DNA of 64,000 nt from positions 1 to 64,000 of the forward strand of contig LLEY01000051.1 in assembly GCA_001414485.1 (NCBI GenBank), written 5' to 3'. The notes below the pieces were generated by a model, which did no database searches, was not told the origin of the DNA, and was given only the letters and a program-made list of their open reading frames with translations. The stretch's first letter is position 1; every line of letters starts with the position of its first letter. The DNA comes from Calycina herbarum (Eukaryota; Ascomycota; Leotiomycetes; Helotiales; Pezizellaceae). Below, one piece after another: positions 41,270 to 52,081 of the stretch. The translations under genes were made by a program, and so were the position numbers.

Positions 41270-44200
41270 CTACCTATCTCTCCTACTCGATGAACCTGTG
41301 CTGGCCACTAGAGAACTAGGCGGAGGGGGATTTCTGGTGTAGTTCAAGAATTGACCAGGAGCATTAGGATTCTCAACCGGTGGTGGTCCACTCAAACCAC
41401 CACTCATCATGGCATCCTCAATGTTGTTGCTGGCTAGTCTTCGTCGCGGTGGTGCAGGTTCAAGCATTTTTGGTACATCTCGTTCTGGTTCATCATCTTC
41501 CGTAGTATCCGATTCTGATTCTCGAGGCTTTTCCTCACGACGACGGCGACGCTCACTTCTCTCGGAACGTTCACCACTGGTTCTCTCACGCTTATGTCGT
41601 TCATGGCGTTCTCTACGGGCTCGACGTCTCTCATCTCGTTCTGCGTCTTCACGGGCGGCTAAAAATATGATTAGTATATATACGTTAGATGTTCAAGGAG
41701 TGACGAACCTCTAAGCTTTTGCGTAACTTCGGCATAACCTTGAACCTCATCCCTTGAAAGAACGCGAAGAACGATGACAAAATCATCTCGTGCCTCATAT
41801 CTTTCCTTGCCCAGTTCAAGAGCTTCCGGATTTACAAGCTTGCGATTAATCTTGGTCCATCTCGCATCAGGAGGAACACCATCCTTCTTGGCATCTTTCA
41901 ATGGCGCAACGCCTTCTCGGATAGGACTTGGGTCTTCTGGGAACTTTTCTCTTGGTGCTCGGAGAATACCCTTGACTGGTTTATCATCGACTTTGGGTCG
42001 AGGGGGCGAGACAACTCGAGGCTGAACAATGTCGGTGGAAGTATGGGTGTCTCGTGAACGCCGATCTTCATTGATATCGGAACGGATATCAGCGACCTCA
42101 GCAGAGGTTTTTGTAAACGAAGCCTTCGCAGCCTTGGGGACTGGTGGAGAAACCTCTCTAGGTGCCGCATTATCTTTCGAGTTCAATGCATCTTTCAACG
42201 CCTTCAAGTCCATAGTGTCCTTTGGATTGAATGCTGCAGTAGGGGCATTTTCTTTCATAGAACGTGATTCTCGATGGGGAATACCAGCGATTGGTTCCGA
42301 AGCAGAATCGGAGCGAGAATCCTCACGGGTGGGCGGCCTATCTGGGCGGCGACGTCGTTCTCGTCTGTCCGGCTCACCATCACGCTCACTGATAGAAGAT
42401 GAGCGCTCATTTCTTGAAGCTGGTCGTTCTTTGGGATCGCGGCCACTGAGATTGAGAGCAACAGGATCCGTGTGTCTCTCACGCATATCGCGTTCGCCCT
42501 GAGTAGGTAGCACCTTTGGCGGTATTGGAGGTGGCATATCTCTAGATGATGTATGCTCTTCCCTCGGAGCTTGAGGAATATCTCGCGGAGGGGGTGAAAC
42601 TCGGTCTCTGTCTTCATCTCGGTGTCGTCTATCCTTTGGCTTCTCGGCAGCTTCTCTTCCGTCCCGTGAATCTCTGCGTCGTCGACGTTCATCATCGCCT
42701 TGGTCTCTTCGTCTTCGCTCCTCTCGTTCTTCACGCTCTTCCTTCTCGCGATCTTCCCGGCTCTCATCTCGCGCATTCTTGATTGATTTCAATCCAAGGG
42801 CCGCTCCAGCAAGTCCAAGTCCGGTGGTAAGAATATCTCGGCCACTCTTGTGATCACCACGATCATCACTAGATCTATCTCCTCTGTCTCCTCCGTCTCC
42901 TCTATTGGGTCGATCGGATCTATCGTTTCTCTCCAGTCGCTCCAGCCTGTCACTTCTCTCTGGGCGATCCACACGATCCACACGATCCAGTCTGTCAGAT
43001 CGCTCAAGCCTATCTGCCCTCTCGGATCGTTCAGGCCTATCATCTCGCTCGATACGCTCAATTCTTTCGACTCTCTCAACCCGTTCAGGCCTGTCGGATC
43101 TTTCCACCCTTTCTGGTCTCGGTAGCTGGGGCGGGGGAGCCTCTGCTCTGATACCAAAACCTCTTGACTCGACAGGGTTCTCGAATCGAGGCTCTGGTCG
43201 TCGATGTGAGCTGCTGTCTCGCCGACGTCTTGGCTCTGGGTCTCGAACTTCGTAAATATCGTCGCGAGATCCTCTTCGTCCGCCTTCACGGTCACGCTCA
43301 TGATACATTGACATTGGACGCTGAGAGCCACTTCGTCGTACAGGCTGTTCCTTGAATGGCAATTCCATCCTTGCTGGTCTCTGAACCGGCTCTATTGGAG
43401 GTGGTGGAGGAACAACTGGCATTCTAGCGCTTGCTGGTTGCTCCCATGTCGCTCCGCGTGGAATTCTGTCGAAACCTCTTGTCGTAGGTGGTGGTCCTCT
43501 TTCCCTAGGATCGGCGGTTCGTGGAAATAGATCAGTATATCCCGAGATACTACTTGGTCTACTGGTTCTTCCACCGTCAGAACTGTCGCTACGTTCTCTG
43601 CGTGCTCGAGGCTGTGGGGGGTGACTCAAATCATATTGAGCCAAGCCCCCTGGGTTGGTGTATCCAAATCCATCGTCTGTATATTCTGCGTTGGATGATG
43701 AATCCGTGTGGCGGGTAACAGGAGTAGGATATTGTGATCGTGGTCGACTGCTGTTGTACGCAGTTTCTTGTCTACCCGAACCAATTCGCAATCTATTTCC
43801 TTCTGTCGCAATGCGGCCCATGTCTACATCATCTGGCTGGAGACTGTGTCTGTGGTGGTGTGATCGAGAGGTGGGTTGGGCAGAGACTGCCGGAACTGCA
43901 TAAAATTCTTCCTGGCTTGATCGATAAGGGTTGTTCATTGGACTCGGTGGTCTAGCGCTATGAATGACTGGTTTATGTCGAACGGTTGTGACGACCGTCG
44001 GTCGGTTGTTGTTCTCAATCGTGGAACTTCGTCTTTTGCTGTCACTGCGGACACTACTATTTCGCGGAGGGGGTTCTGCTGTAATTTTGTATGTTGTAGT
44101 AACGGTTCCCGCCGAATTATTGGTAGTGCTGCTGCTTCGCGAATGACCGGTAGGAACATGTTCTCGACGAGAGGTGGGAATGACATGTAGAGTCGAGGTA

Positions 44201-44316
44201 TGGTGTTCGTGTGCCGCTGGGTGAGCGAATCCTGAGAGGTTGATGGGGAGAGAAGCGCGCGCGGGGTTGTAGGTTGGAGAGCGTGGTCGCGGGTTGTATC
44301 TGTACCGGTCTGCCAT
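41270..44316 (-). CDS. 998-aa Arg/Ser/Pro-rich disordered protein with a conserved C-terminal domain
   Basis: Exon 1 (44316-41709) and exon 2 (41658-41270) flank a 50-nt intron (GTTCGT, branch ATACTAATC, acceptor TTTTAG). Residues 1-320 are Ser/Thr/Pro/His-rich. At about 395-475 lies a tract of RPER/DRLERSDR-type units (for example RSDRPERVERVERIERIERD). A Gly/Leu patch (TTGLGLAGAALGLKSI) follows, then long Arg/Glu/Asp-rich runs. The only folded-looking segment is near 815-870, PDARWTKINRKLVNPEALEL with YEARDDFVIVLRVLSRDEVQ. I associate it with an uncharacterised fungal domain (possibly the one listed as DUF8035). The tail after the intron is again Arg/Glu-rich. It has no signal peptide. The composition suggests a nuclear or RNA-associated protein, which is inference. 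Confidence 0.85.
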
Positions 44317-44730
44317 TTTGAAAATGCGCTTTTGACTATGATAATCGAGTACAGGGCACTCTAAGGGTCAATATATCCTCCCAGAAGGTGGGGCGAGGAC
44401 TGAGGACTCGAAGCTTCGTCAAGGCGAACTGATGGAGTAAGCAGCCACAAATGTTGAAGTTTGTAAGTTGCTCGAAATAAAAGGGCGCGAAATGGCGGCT
44501 ATTATTGGAATACTCGTTAGCAAACTTGATAAGTATGAAACTGAGACTCGCACTGAAGACGTGCATGATGCAGCTCATTATATGCCAGCCGGGTTGGTAC
44601 ATACCTCTTTAGTTCGGTGTTGCCAATGGGGATTTCCACGGCTTAGGTAGCCTGCGCGGACTCGATTTGTCGGGAGGGTTGCCGAGGAGGAACTGCTGAC
44701 ACGCTGACCCCGCGATGATTGTTGGAGAGG

Positions 44731-44770
44731 ATGAATGAGGCAAGCAAGGCAAGCAAGGCAAGCAAGGCAA
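44731..44770. repeat. Short tandem array, unit AGGCAAGCA
   Basis: Four near-perfect copies of a 9-bp unit in a row, in the leader region of the minus-strand 998-aa gene. It would be transcribed only if the leader extends this far. Confidence 0.7.
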
Positions 44771-46982
44771 CCAACCGACTTAATACGATGGACTGGGTAG
44801 ACGTGGTTTTGGAGGCGAAAATGAGGTTGTTGATAAGGAGGAATGCAAGGTGTCGTTGGCAGTGGCAGTTGCGGTGTTGAAGAGGAAGAATGTGTGAGTG
44901 GTGGAGTGGAGTGTGATTTGATCAGTGGCATTCAAGAGGTGGTCTGTACTGGTCTGTACTGTCCGTAGCAAGGGAGTGGGTGAGTACGTACAGGGGTGCC
45001 ATGAAAATGACGAAGGTGCAAAGGTGCGAAGGCAAGATGGGAGGATGGGAGCATTGACGGATGGTGACCAAGGTCCCATGCGGAGATACAACGCTCGTCC
45101 AATGATAAGGGGAGTAAGCAGAGTTCGAGTATTTACTTTACGAAGAGGATCAACACGAATTCTTGAATTGTTTGAGCCCAAAGAGTACAAAATACCACGT
45201 TGACCCACTATAAAGGTCTTCTTTAAGTCTTCTTTGCTTTCTTTTCGTGTACTAGTACCCAAGACTGGGGGAATTTATACTGTATCCCCGACTTTCTGTG
45301 CCATCAGGTGCTTTGCTTGGAATATCCGTAGCCGAGAACTCTCGTCCCTACCCTGCCACTGCTCAACTCAACCCAACTCGATAGGTGTCAACTCGAGTAG
45401 GAAAGGTCTGTATATCTTCACCCACTTACCATTACAACGGGTCTGTCTCGGGAGAACATGTTTCTACACCTTCCGGCTTCACTGCCGACTCTTTGACGAG
45501 TACTTGTTGCTTTGGAGCTTTCCTTTCCCCACCTCGCCACTCTGGCCTGTACATCAACATCAGCCCAACGAGCCTGATTGAAGGTCCTGTACGAAGTCAG
45601 GCACCGCACATGCCGCAGCATCTTTCTCTCCAGACCCGTCGCTCTTCACGCCATTCCTCTCGTCCGACATGAACCAACGGCCACCAGTTTGCTTAAGCCG
45701 TCTACACGCCAACCGACGCCCCGCTACACGCTGGGCGTAAGTTAGCTCGCGGTAGCTTCTGAAGCCATGGGGACTGGGTGGGGGGTGGAGGTGGGGATTC
45801 CAACCGAAAAATACTCGGTGAGATGTGAATCTACTTACGCTATCTATTCTTCAGGTGGGTACCTAGAAATCCACAGCTATCAGCAAGAGAAATCCAAAGA
45901 GGAAACTCGGTCAATCTCACGCAATTCCTAAATCCCCAGCTTGCTTTTCCTCTCCCCCACTAAACGAACCAGAGTGGTGAAGCGAGCCTTACGCAGATCC
46001 ATGCCTCAAGGATGAATTGTTCAACCATCAACTCCAAGCCATATCAAAATCACACTGCTGTACAACACATCAAAACCCTCAATGACATCATCAATCCTCC
46101 TTTTCAACTTTGCCATTAATCTTTATTTCTTCAACGTGGCCTCCCCAAATTCCTCCGTCTTCCCTTCCATTTTCCATCCCTCCTCCCTACAAGGTTTCCC
46201 CAGCCCATCAAAACATCCAGCACCCAACCGTTTCAATGCTCCAACTTGTCAAGCTGCCCAACCACAAGGATCCCCTACCTCTTTTTCTTTCCACCACTCT
46301 TCCATTTCCCTCATTGGAGCATCCCATAAAAGCACAAGGCCGTTGCCAGATGGATAACTTGGGCATCCTCGGACAACGCTATGTCGCCAGGACGCTCCTT
46401 GCTCAAACTAAAACCGATGGTGCCCAAGGGGTACACAGATGGCGCCAAAGACGCCTAATCGAATAAAAAGAGGCCAAAAATTCGATTTAATTCTGGCGGT
46501 CTGGACCAAGTGGGTTTCTATAGCCTGGCCATCAAGACGAGTTTGCGCGATATTTTTTCGAGTCTTCAGGCACGAACTTTTCAATTCTCCAAACACAAGG
46601 GGAAAAAAGAGGACAAACTGTTTGCTAACACTGAAGTACGAGTACCCCCGCCCGCTATAAACACGAGGAGGGGACCACACTAAACTGTTCCCCGCCTCAT
46701 GTGTTCAGCTTAAAATGTCGAGGACCCCGAATTTTGCAAGACATTGCATAGATCAGGCTGGATTTTAGCTTTCTTCGCGACCCCTTTTCTTTTTTTTGTT
46801 TCGTTCCGAGGGATGAGCCAATGAGGGACAAGGGAAAGAAAGAGGGATGGACTTTTGATCATCTCATACTCGGTGTTGTGACACACCAATCGCTCGCCTT
46901 GTTCCTCATATCCTCATTAATGACTCTTTTTCTTTTTTTTTCGGCTCCCGCGATATTCGATTTGATTGTGGTGGTGTGGTTG

Positions 46983-47008
46983 AGGCTCTGCTCTGCTCTG
47001 CTCTGCTC
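46983..47008. repeat. CTCTG pentanucleotide microsatellite
   Basis: About five tandem CTCTG units (GGCTCTGCTCTGCTCTGCTC). No gene context. Confidence 0.75.
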
Positions 47009-47653
47009 GTCTTCGGTTCTGTGACCCCTGTCTTGATAGGATATCTTGCTCGCCTTCCACTGTGGTCGGGCGGATGGATTGCTTATTATCTGATTGCGTC
47101 TTTTTGTGGGACGAGGGGATATAATTCGTCGCTTCATTCTACTGTTTTTGGTCACCGCGCGTATCGTATAAGATGGTTGTGAGAATGAGGCTCGGGGTTT
47201 CATGGTGCAAGTGAGAGTACTTTTTGGGACTGCCGAAGTTGGCACGGTCAGCCTTCTGTCAGTCGTAGATTTGGTTACATCGATGTGAGGTCTTGATACT
47301 TGGATTTGAGTACTCACTCCTTTTCCCGGACTTGGGTGTTGAATGTAATATCGAGATCACATCAACCGATATTCAACGTTTTCAACTCAAATGTCACCTC
47401 TTACCCACAATCAACAATACAACGATTCAAGTCACTAGTAAAGTACCAAGTCTGACTTCGATATCCGAGCGTAATTTTCTCCCACTTCCTCCTAGTAAGA
47501 TTTGAATCCTACTTGTTCCTTTTTCTCCCATTTACGAGAGCTGTATACACGCAACTTCCCCTCAAACAATTCCCCTTCTCCAAGACGGCCTGGTGAAGTA
47601 TAAATATCAAATATTCAAGATGACTTTCCAATTCTTTACAATTCTCTAAACCC

Positions 47654-48476
47654 CTAACACTCTTCCACCCTCCCAGGTAACAACTCCAACCCAATCACCC
47701 CCTCACACCCCTCCAAAATCTCTCCCAGCTTCTCCTCAACCTCGCCTCAGACCCCCTTAGCACCAGGCTGTATATACACCAACACAGTAGGCATCCTCCC
47801 CTCTTTCTGCTCACGCGGCCCTCTCATACCATAGGCGATATATCTCCAACCCCCCTTGCAAATTTCTAGAACGGCGGCTTCCAGTTTCTCGCGTATAGCG
47901 CGTAGGATTTCGGATCCCGGATCCGGGGGTGTTGGGGAGGATGGCGGTTGAGATGTTTTGGTACATGAGTTTTGAGTTTCTGATTTCAATGCGTAATTTG
48001 GGGGAAGAGGGGAGTAGAGAGTTGTCTATGATTTCTTGGAGGTGAGTAGCGATATCTTTCCAGGTTGTAGGTGTAGTGGAGGAGGTACTAATAATTATCG
48101 TATCCATAGATTTCTTATGTCAGCGTCGGGGCAAGTCGTCGAAATGAAATATCTTGAACTTCAAATCTGTTTTCTTGTAGGGCTTCTGTTATTTTTGGGA
48201 GGAGCGATTCATATATAGCTTTCGCTTCCTTCGAGGGGGTGTGGATGTGGTGTAGCCAGGGCTTTGTGTGGTGTGATCCGGGGGCTACTCGGTAGGGGTC
48301 CTTTGAGGAGATGTAGGATTCTATTGTGCTTCTTCCTGTTTCTGTGGGTTTTTTTTCCCGTTAGTTTGATGAGATAGATGGTTGGAGGGAGAGTGGTGGG
48401 AGGGAATGGAGTATGTACCGCGATTGTATTCTGAGGAGGAGGTAGAGGGTAGGGAGGGACGTGTTGTTGGGGGCAT
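47654..48476 (-). pseudogene. Hypothetical protein pseudogene: 7-bp tandem duplication plus nonsense codon
   Basis: Proposed exons are 48476-48419, 48341-48160 and 48113-47654. The first intron is good (GTACAT, branch AACTAAC, acceptor CCACAG). The second is short (46 nt, donor GTTCAA, branch CGCTGAC) but phase-perfect. The reading goes MPPTTRPSLPSTSSSEYNR, then RSTIESYISSKDPYRVAPGS and HHTKPWLHHIHTPSKEAKAI, then TTWKDIATHLQEIIDNSL. At 47911-47924 the heptamer CGGATCC is present twice in tandem. Counted once, the frame continues smoothly as NTPGSEILRAIREKLEAAVL and PTVLVYIQPGAKGV. After that lies TGA (47749-47747), followed by 30 more open codons to TAG at 47656. Without the duplication exon 3 is a whole number of codons. 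I do not recognise the family; it is a soluble protein without a signal peptide. Confidence 0.72.
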
Positions 48477-48937
48477 GTTGAAATGCTTTTTTTCTTAGTG
48501 GGTTTTTTTTTGGAAGTATTGACCTAGTTGATCTCAGACGATGCAAGATGATTCGGGTAATAGTCCATTCTTCCAGCTCTCCAGGGTAATTCAATATAAT
48601 TACCCTAAACACTTAGAACAACTCAACATATTTATCCAGGTGTTTTAGAACAATCAAGTTTTATTGTTCCAAAGGGTTTAGGGTATTATTGACTTCTACT
48701 AGAAATTTAGAGTAACGAGCTATTTGCTGCCGCTTTTTCTGTCCACCCCGATTCAGTGTCTCTTCTTTTCATTTCATGTTCGGGCTTGAAGCCTTATTCA
48801 CGAAGCCCGAAGGTATATATCTAACGTCCCATATGAATACAGTACAAGAAAAATTGCTCAATTACAATTCCATATCCTAACGCTTAATCTAGTATCTATT
48901 ACAAGAAATCCATTCTATCAACAAGTTCATCCCTTCA
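48477..48937. other. Spacer with an inverted-repeat segment
   Basis: No gene. Positions 48603-48621 (CCCTAAACACTTAGAACAA) and 48664-48683 (TTGTTCCAAAGGGTTTAGGG) are imperfect inverted repeats about 40 bp apart. A smaller palindrome sits just left (GGGTAATT ... AATTACCC). This could be a tiny MITE-like insertion. Confidence 0.45.
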
Positions 48938-50607
48938 TCATCGAGCCGCAGGTGCAGGTGAGTTCATCGTCTTTGCCTCCTCGGCTAACTTTCTTCCTTC
49001 TTCGGCTAATTTGGCACCTTCTTCATTGAGTTTTGCCGCTTCTGCGGCGATTGTGGGATCTTGAGCTGGTGCTGCGGCCTTTGGCGCCTCTCCTTTGGCT
49101 GTCTCAGTTCCGTTCTTTGGTCCTATCAAGAAATTAGTATGTTGTGTTCGAAATAGGAACAGCGTGAAGAGGGTCTTTATCGCGTACCTTCAGCTTTTGG
49201 GGTTTCGCCTGCTGCTGGTTTGTTGCCGCCCTCAGCTTTTGCGGTGCCGTTAGCCGGCTTGTTTCCGTTTCCGTTGCTGACACCTTGAAGGGCACCTATT
49301 TATCTCATATTAGCTCTGTGTTAAACAAGGTCACGTGTAAACGTGGGAAAGTCGTGCTCCTCTCTAGATTTTGTACGGATATTGTAAAAGTCTTCAACAA
49401 TGACACTCATTCTTCGAGAATGTTTAGAAGAATCTAGCCTTTGGGTTTGAATTCTTCCATGCGTTGTCGAACAATGATTCATTGTCAATGAATCATATTG
49501 TTCTAGAATGTGTGGGGCAAGGAGTGTACGAAGAGTAAAGCTCGGGATTCTTACCGATCAAATCAGCAAGTCCTTGAGCACCATTGCCGTTTCCATTTGA
49601 CTTTGTACCATTTCCGGATGCTGCTGGTCGGTTACCTAGAAGGCATACGGGTCAGTTTCTTTTTTTTGGGTTGCGTGTTGTTTGAAATGTTAAGAGATGT
49701 GGACTTACCCTCTATGGCGTTGCCCCCTTCGGTTTTGGCTCCCTCGGCCGCGGGTTTGTTGCCCTCAGCAGCAGGCTTGTTACCCTCAGCGGCTGGCTTT
49801 CCCTCAGCGTTCGCCGTCCCGTTATTGTTCGAGTTTCCATTATTCTGTGTGTTTCCGTTATTATTTGAGTTGCTGGAACTATTGGTGTTGGAGTTTCCGT
49901 TATTGTTGGAATTAGAGTTCGAGTTGGAGTTGCGATTCCCATTGTTGGAATTTCCATTTCCATTGATAGTGGTGGTGGTGACGCTTTCTCCGTTGTTATT
50001 GTTGGAGGTGGTACTTACGTTGCTTTCCCCATTGTTATTGTTTGAGTTTCCGTTGTTGCTGTTGTTACCTTCTGCTGGCTTTGGCTTTTGGGTACCACCG
50101 ACGGCGTTTAGAAGATCAGAGAGTCCTTGGCCGGAGTTTCCATTGTTATTGTTGTTGTTTGAGTTCCCCCCGTTCTGTGTATTGCCATTGCTGGCGCTGG
50201 TAGAATTTCTATTGCTTTCTGCGTTCCCGTTGTTGTTCGTATTGGCGTTTCCATTGTTCGAGTTTCCTTCATTTCCTGAGCTTCCATTATTTTGCGTATT
50301 TGCATTTCCCTCGCCCTTTGGCTTGCCACCAATCGTGATTCCCGCAGATCCACCGACACTGGTTGCTCTGCCGCTTGAATCGGTAGTGATTCCGGTCTCT
50401 TTGTCACCAATTACTGTCGATCCATCACCATTGACTGTGGGATTTGTTAGTGCTTATTTCATCTGAGCGAACATCACGGAATAGAATGCCATGGAATGAG
50501 AATATGGGGTACATACTAACGATGCCTGTCTCTCTTTCGATGACACCTTGGGGTAATGCCAAGGCTTGGATGCCAATCGCCAAGGTGAGGACAACCGCGA
50601 ACTTCAT
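48938..50607 (-). CDS. Secreted Asn/Gly-rich low-complexity protein with helical tail (396 aa)
   Basis: Five exons (50607-50517, 50434-49709, 49635-49555, 49295-49188, 49122-48938) are joined by four phase-1 introns with good GTATGT/GTAAGT-type donors. A signal peptide (MKFAVVLTLAIGIQALALPQ) is followed by a short ordered part (VIERETGIVINGDGSTVIGD). A long Asn/Gly/Ser tract comes next (NNNGNSNTNSSSNSNNNGN-type). Three NKPAAEG units follow, then a second repeat zone across exons 3 and 4 (NKPANGTAKAEGG). The last about 45 residues form an amphipathic helix with an LAEEG-K repeat (AKLNEEGAKLAEEGRKLAEE). Exons 2, 3 and 4 are multiples of three, so skipping any of them keeps frame. An extracellular or cell-wall location is likely; function unknown. 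The long opposite-strand frame is a composition artefact. Confidence 0.85.
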
Positions 50608-52081
50608 TTTCGAGTACTGCCTATATACTTTTGATGTGTGTAAAATGAGTATCCGAAGAATGATATTAAAAGAAAGATTAAGATATTATTAGAAATGGTT
50701 CTTGACTAGCAAGATACCTAAAGTGAAAGTGAGGAATGAAATTAGAGAATGAGTTATGCCAGCATCGAAATATTTCCCCAGAATAATCCAAGAGAAATCC
50801 CCAGAGTGGGACGCAGCTTGGTATTTGATCAGATTTTCCAAGAGGCAGACTACTCTATTCGCCTCAGATCCAAGGTCTCCACTCTCATGTCCAGATGATT
50901 CTTGGTCTCTCTTGGCTGCGGAAAGTCTCTTACATCGCACAACGGCGTTTGAGGCTCCTTCTTACATCAGAGTCAAGAATCTCTTTCCATTTTTCACTTG
51001 GCCACTCCCCCGAGTAACCAAATGTTTGCTGAGCCCTCCAATGATAAGCCCCGAAAGTGAGATACGCGCTTGGACTTGGCGATTGTCTGTTACAGTTTGT
51101 GGCGATGGTGTGTTTGGGCTTGGGACTCGCTTAGCAGCAGCCAAGGCGAACGTCCCCGTTTTGCTCATGCGAAGCGAGGTGATCCACGTGATTTTGTTTC
51201 ATGCAAGCAATTCCCCCGGATCTTGGGTGGTGTCTTGGTTGGTCTTGGAAAGGACTCCTGTTGAGATTTTCCCTTGGGGGGATCTTGGTTTCTGGGGATG
51301 GGTGATTTCCGGATGCTTGTTTTTTTGTTTCTTGGTGAGATGTGGATCGATGTTGGTATGGAAAATGACAGCTCTGGGTTCCATATATTAAAGTCCTTTG
51401 GAGACAGCTCGGCGATGTGGAGAGGACGATTTCCCTTATGCCATTTCTAAGGTCTTCGAATGCCGAAAATTGTTGCTATCAGCGGTTATTGAAACTTGAT
51501 AAGACAAATTATCATAGACCAACAATCATAAACGCCAGGCACAAGAGAGTTCTCATGACATTTGGATGTAAAGTTAGTCCATATGACAAGAGCTTTTTTG
51601 ATTGGCTAGAAAAGGTTCGATTCGAAGACGTGTTACGGTGTTACCGGTATCATCGTTCCCCTGGGCAATTCGAGCGATGTGACGTGATCGAAACGGCTCT
51701 TCTGCTTTTAGACTTCTAGACTCCTCGAAAAGAGACTTTGATACTTGTTCTTACTTCCATCATCCCATTCAAACATTTTAGCTTTTTAGAAGCTATTTCA
51801 TGACAAATCTGACCAACGACTCTTCACGACAGCCTCATTATTGAAGACTGCAATTTTGATTGAGAGTCAGAAATGTTCCTTTCGTTCGGATATGGAAACA
51901 ATCCAAATTCTGTAATCTCATTCTGGCAGCGCACCCACTGTTCAATTTTTCATCTACCGGTTCCTTTCTTCTGGCGTTTGCTAACTCGGTTTTGTTTCAG
52001 ACCACCGAGATTAGATTGTAAAATGTATTACCGATATACAATAGATCATGACTGAGAGCAAAGAACGGTGGTCGTGAATTC
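50608..52081. other. Promoter-side spacer with one uncertain 211-codon ORF
   Basis: An ATG at 50756 (plus) opens a 211-codon frame to 51391, rich in Trp, Phe and Ser, with no recognisable motif. It lies in the divergent upstream region of the Asn/Gly-rich gene. I cannot support it as a gene but do not exclude an orphan. The frame at 51417-51719 starts with GTG. Nothing else is seen. Confidence 0.35.

Larger units (their letters stand above)
44317..47653. other. Gene-free stretch with simple repeats
   Basis: The first kilobase is the 5' region of the 998-aa gene. The rest shows no supportable gene. The longest frames (minus 44931-44578 and 47317-46859; plus 46082-46357) are low-complexity, lack good starts or owe their length to repeats. 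Simple repeats include an AGGCAAGCA array (44731-44770) and a CTCTG array (46983-47008). Confidence 0.4.

Noticed and set aside
42905..43255. Plus-strand frames rich in Ser/Leu opposite the Arg-rich array
   Set aside because: Antisense of a repetitive coding region, with no independent support.
44780..45262. Minus-strand 160-codon frame
   Set aside because: Starts with TTG, is low-complexity and has no splice or motif support.
46859..47317. Minus-strand 152-codon frame with RAEQSRAEQS
   Set aside because: Starts with GTG, and part of it is the CTCTG microsatellite read in translation.
49510..50466. Long plus-strand frame (318 codons) opposite the Asn/Gly-rich gene
   Set aside because: It is the complement of an NNG/AAC/GGN-rich coding sequence; its Leu/Phe/Pro composition is the expected mirror image. 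The minus strand has a signal peptide and consistent splicing.
50756..51391. Plus-strand 211-codon ATG frame
   Set aside because: No domain, odd Trp/Phe-rich composition, and it occupies the promoter side of another gene. Kept only as an uncertain ORF in the spacer entry.
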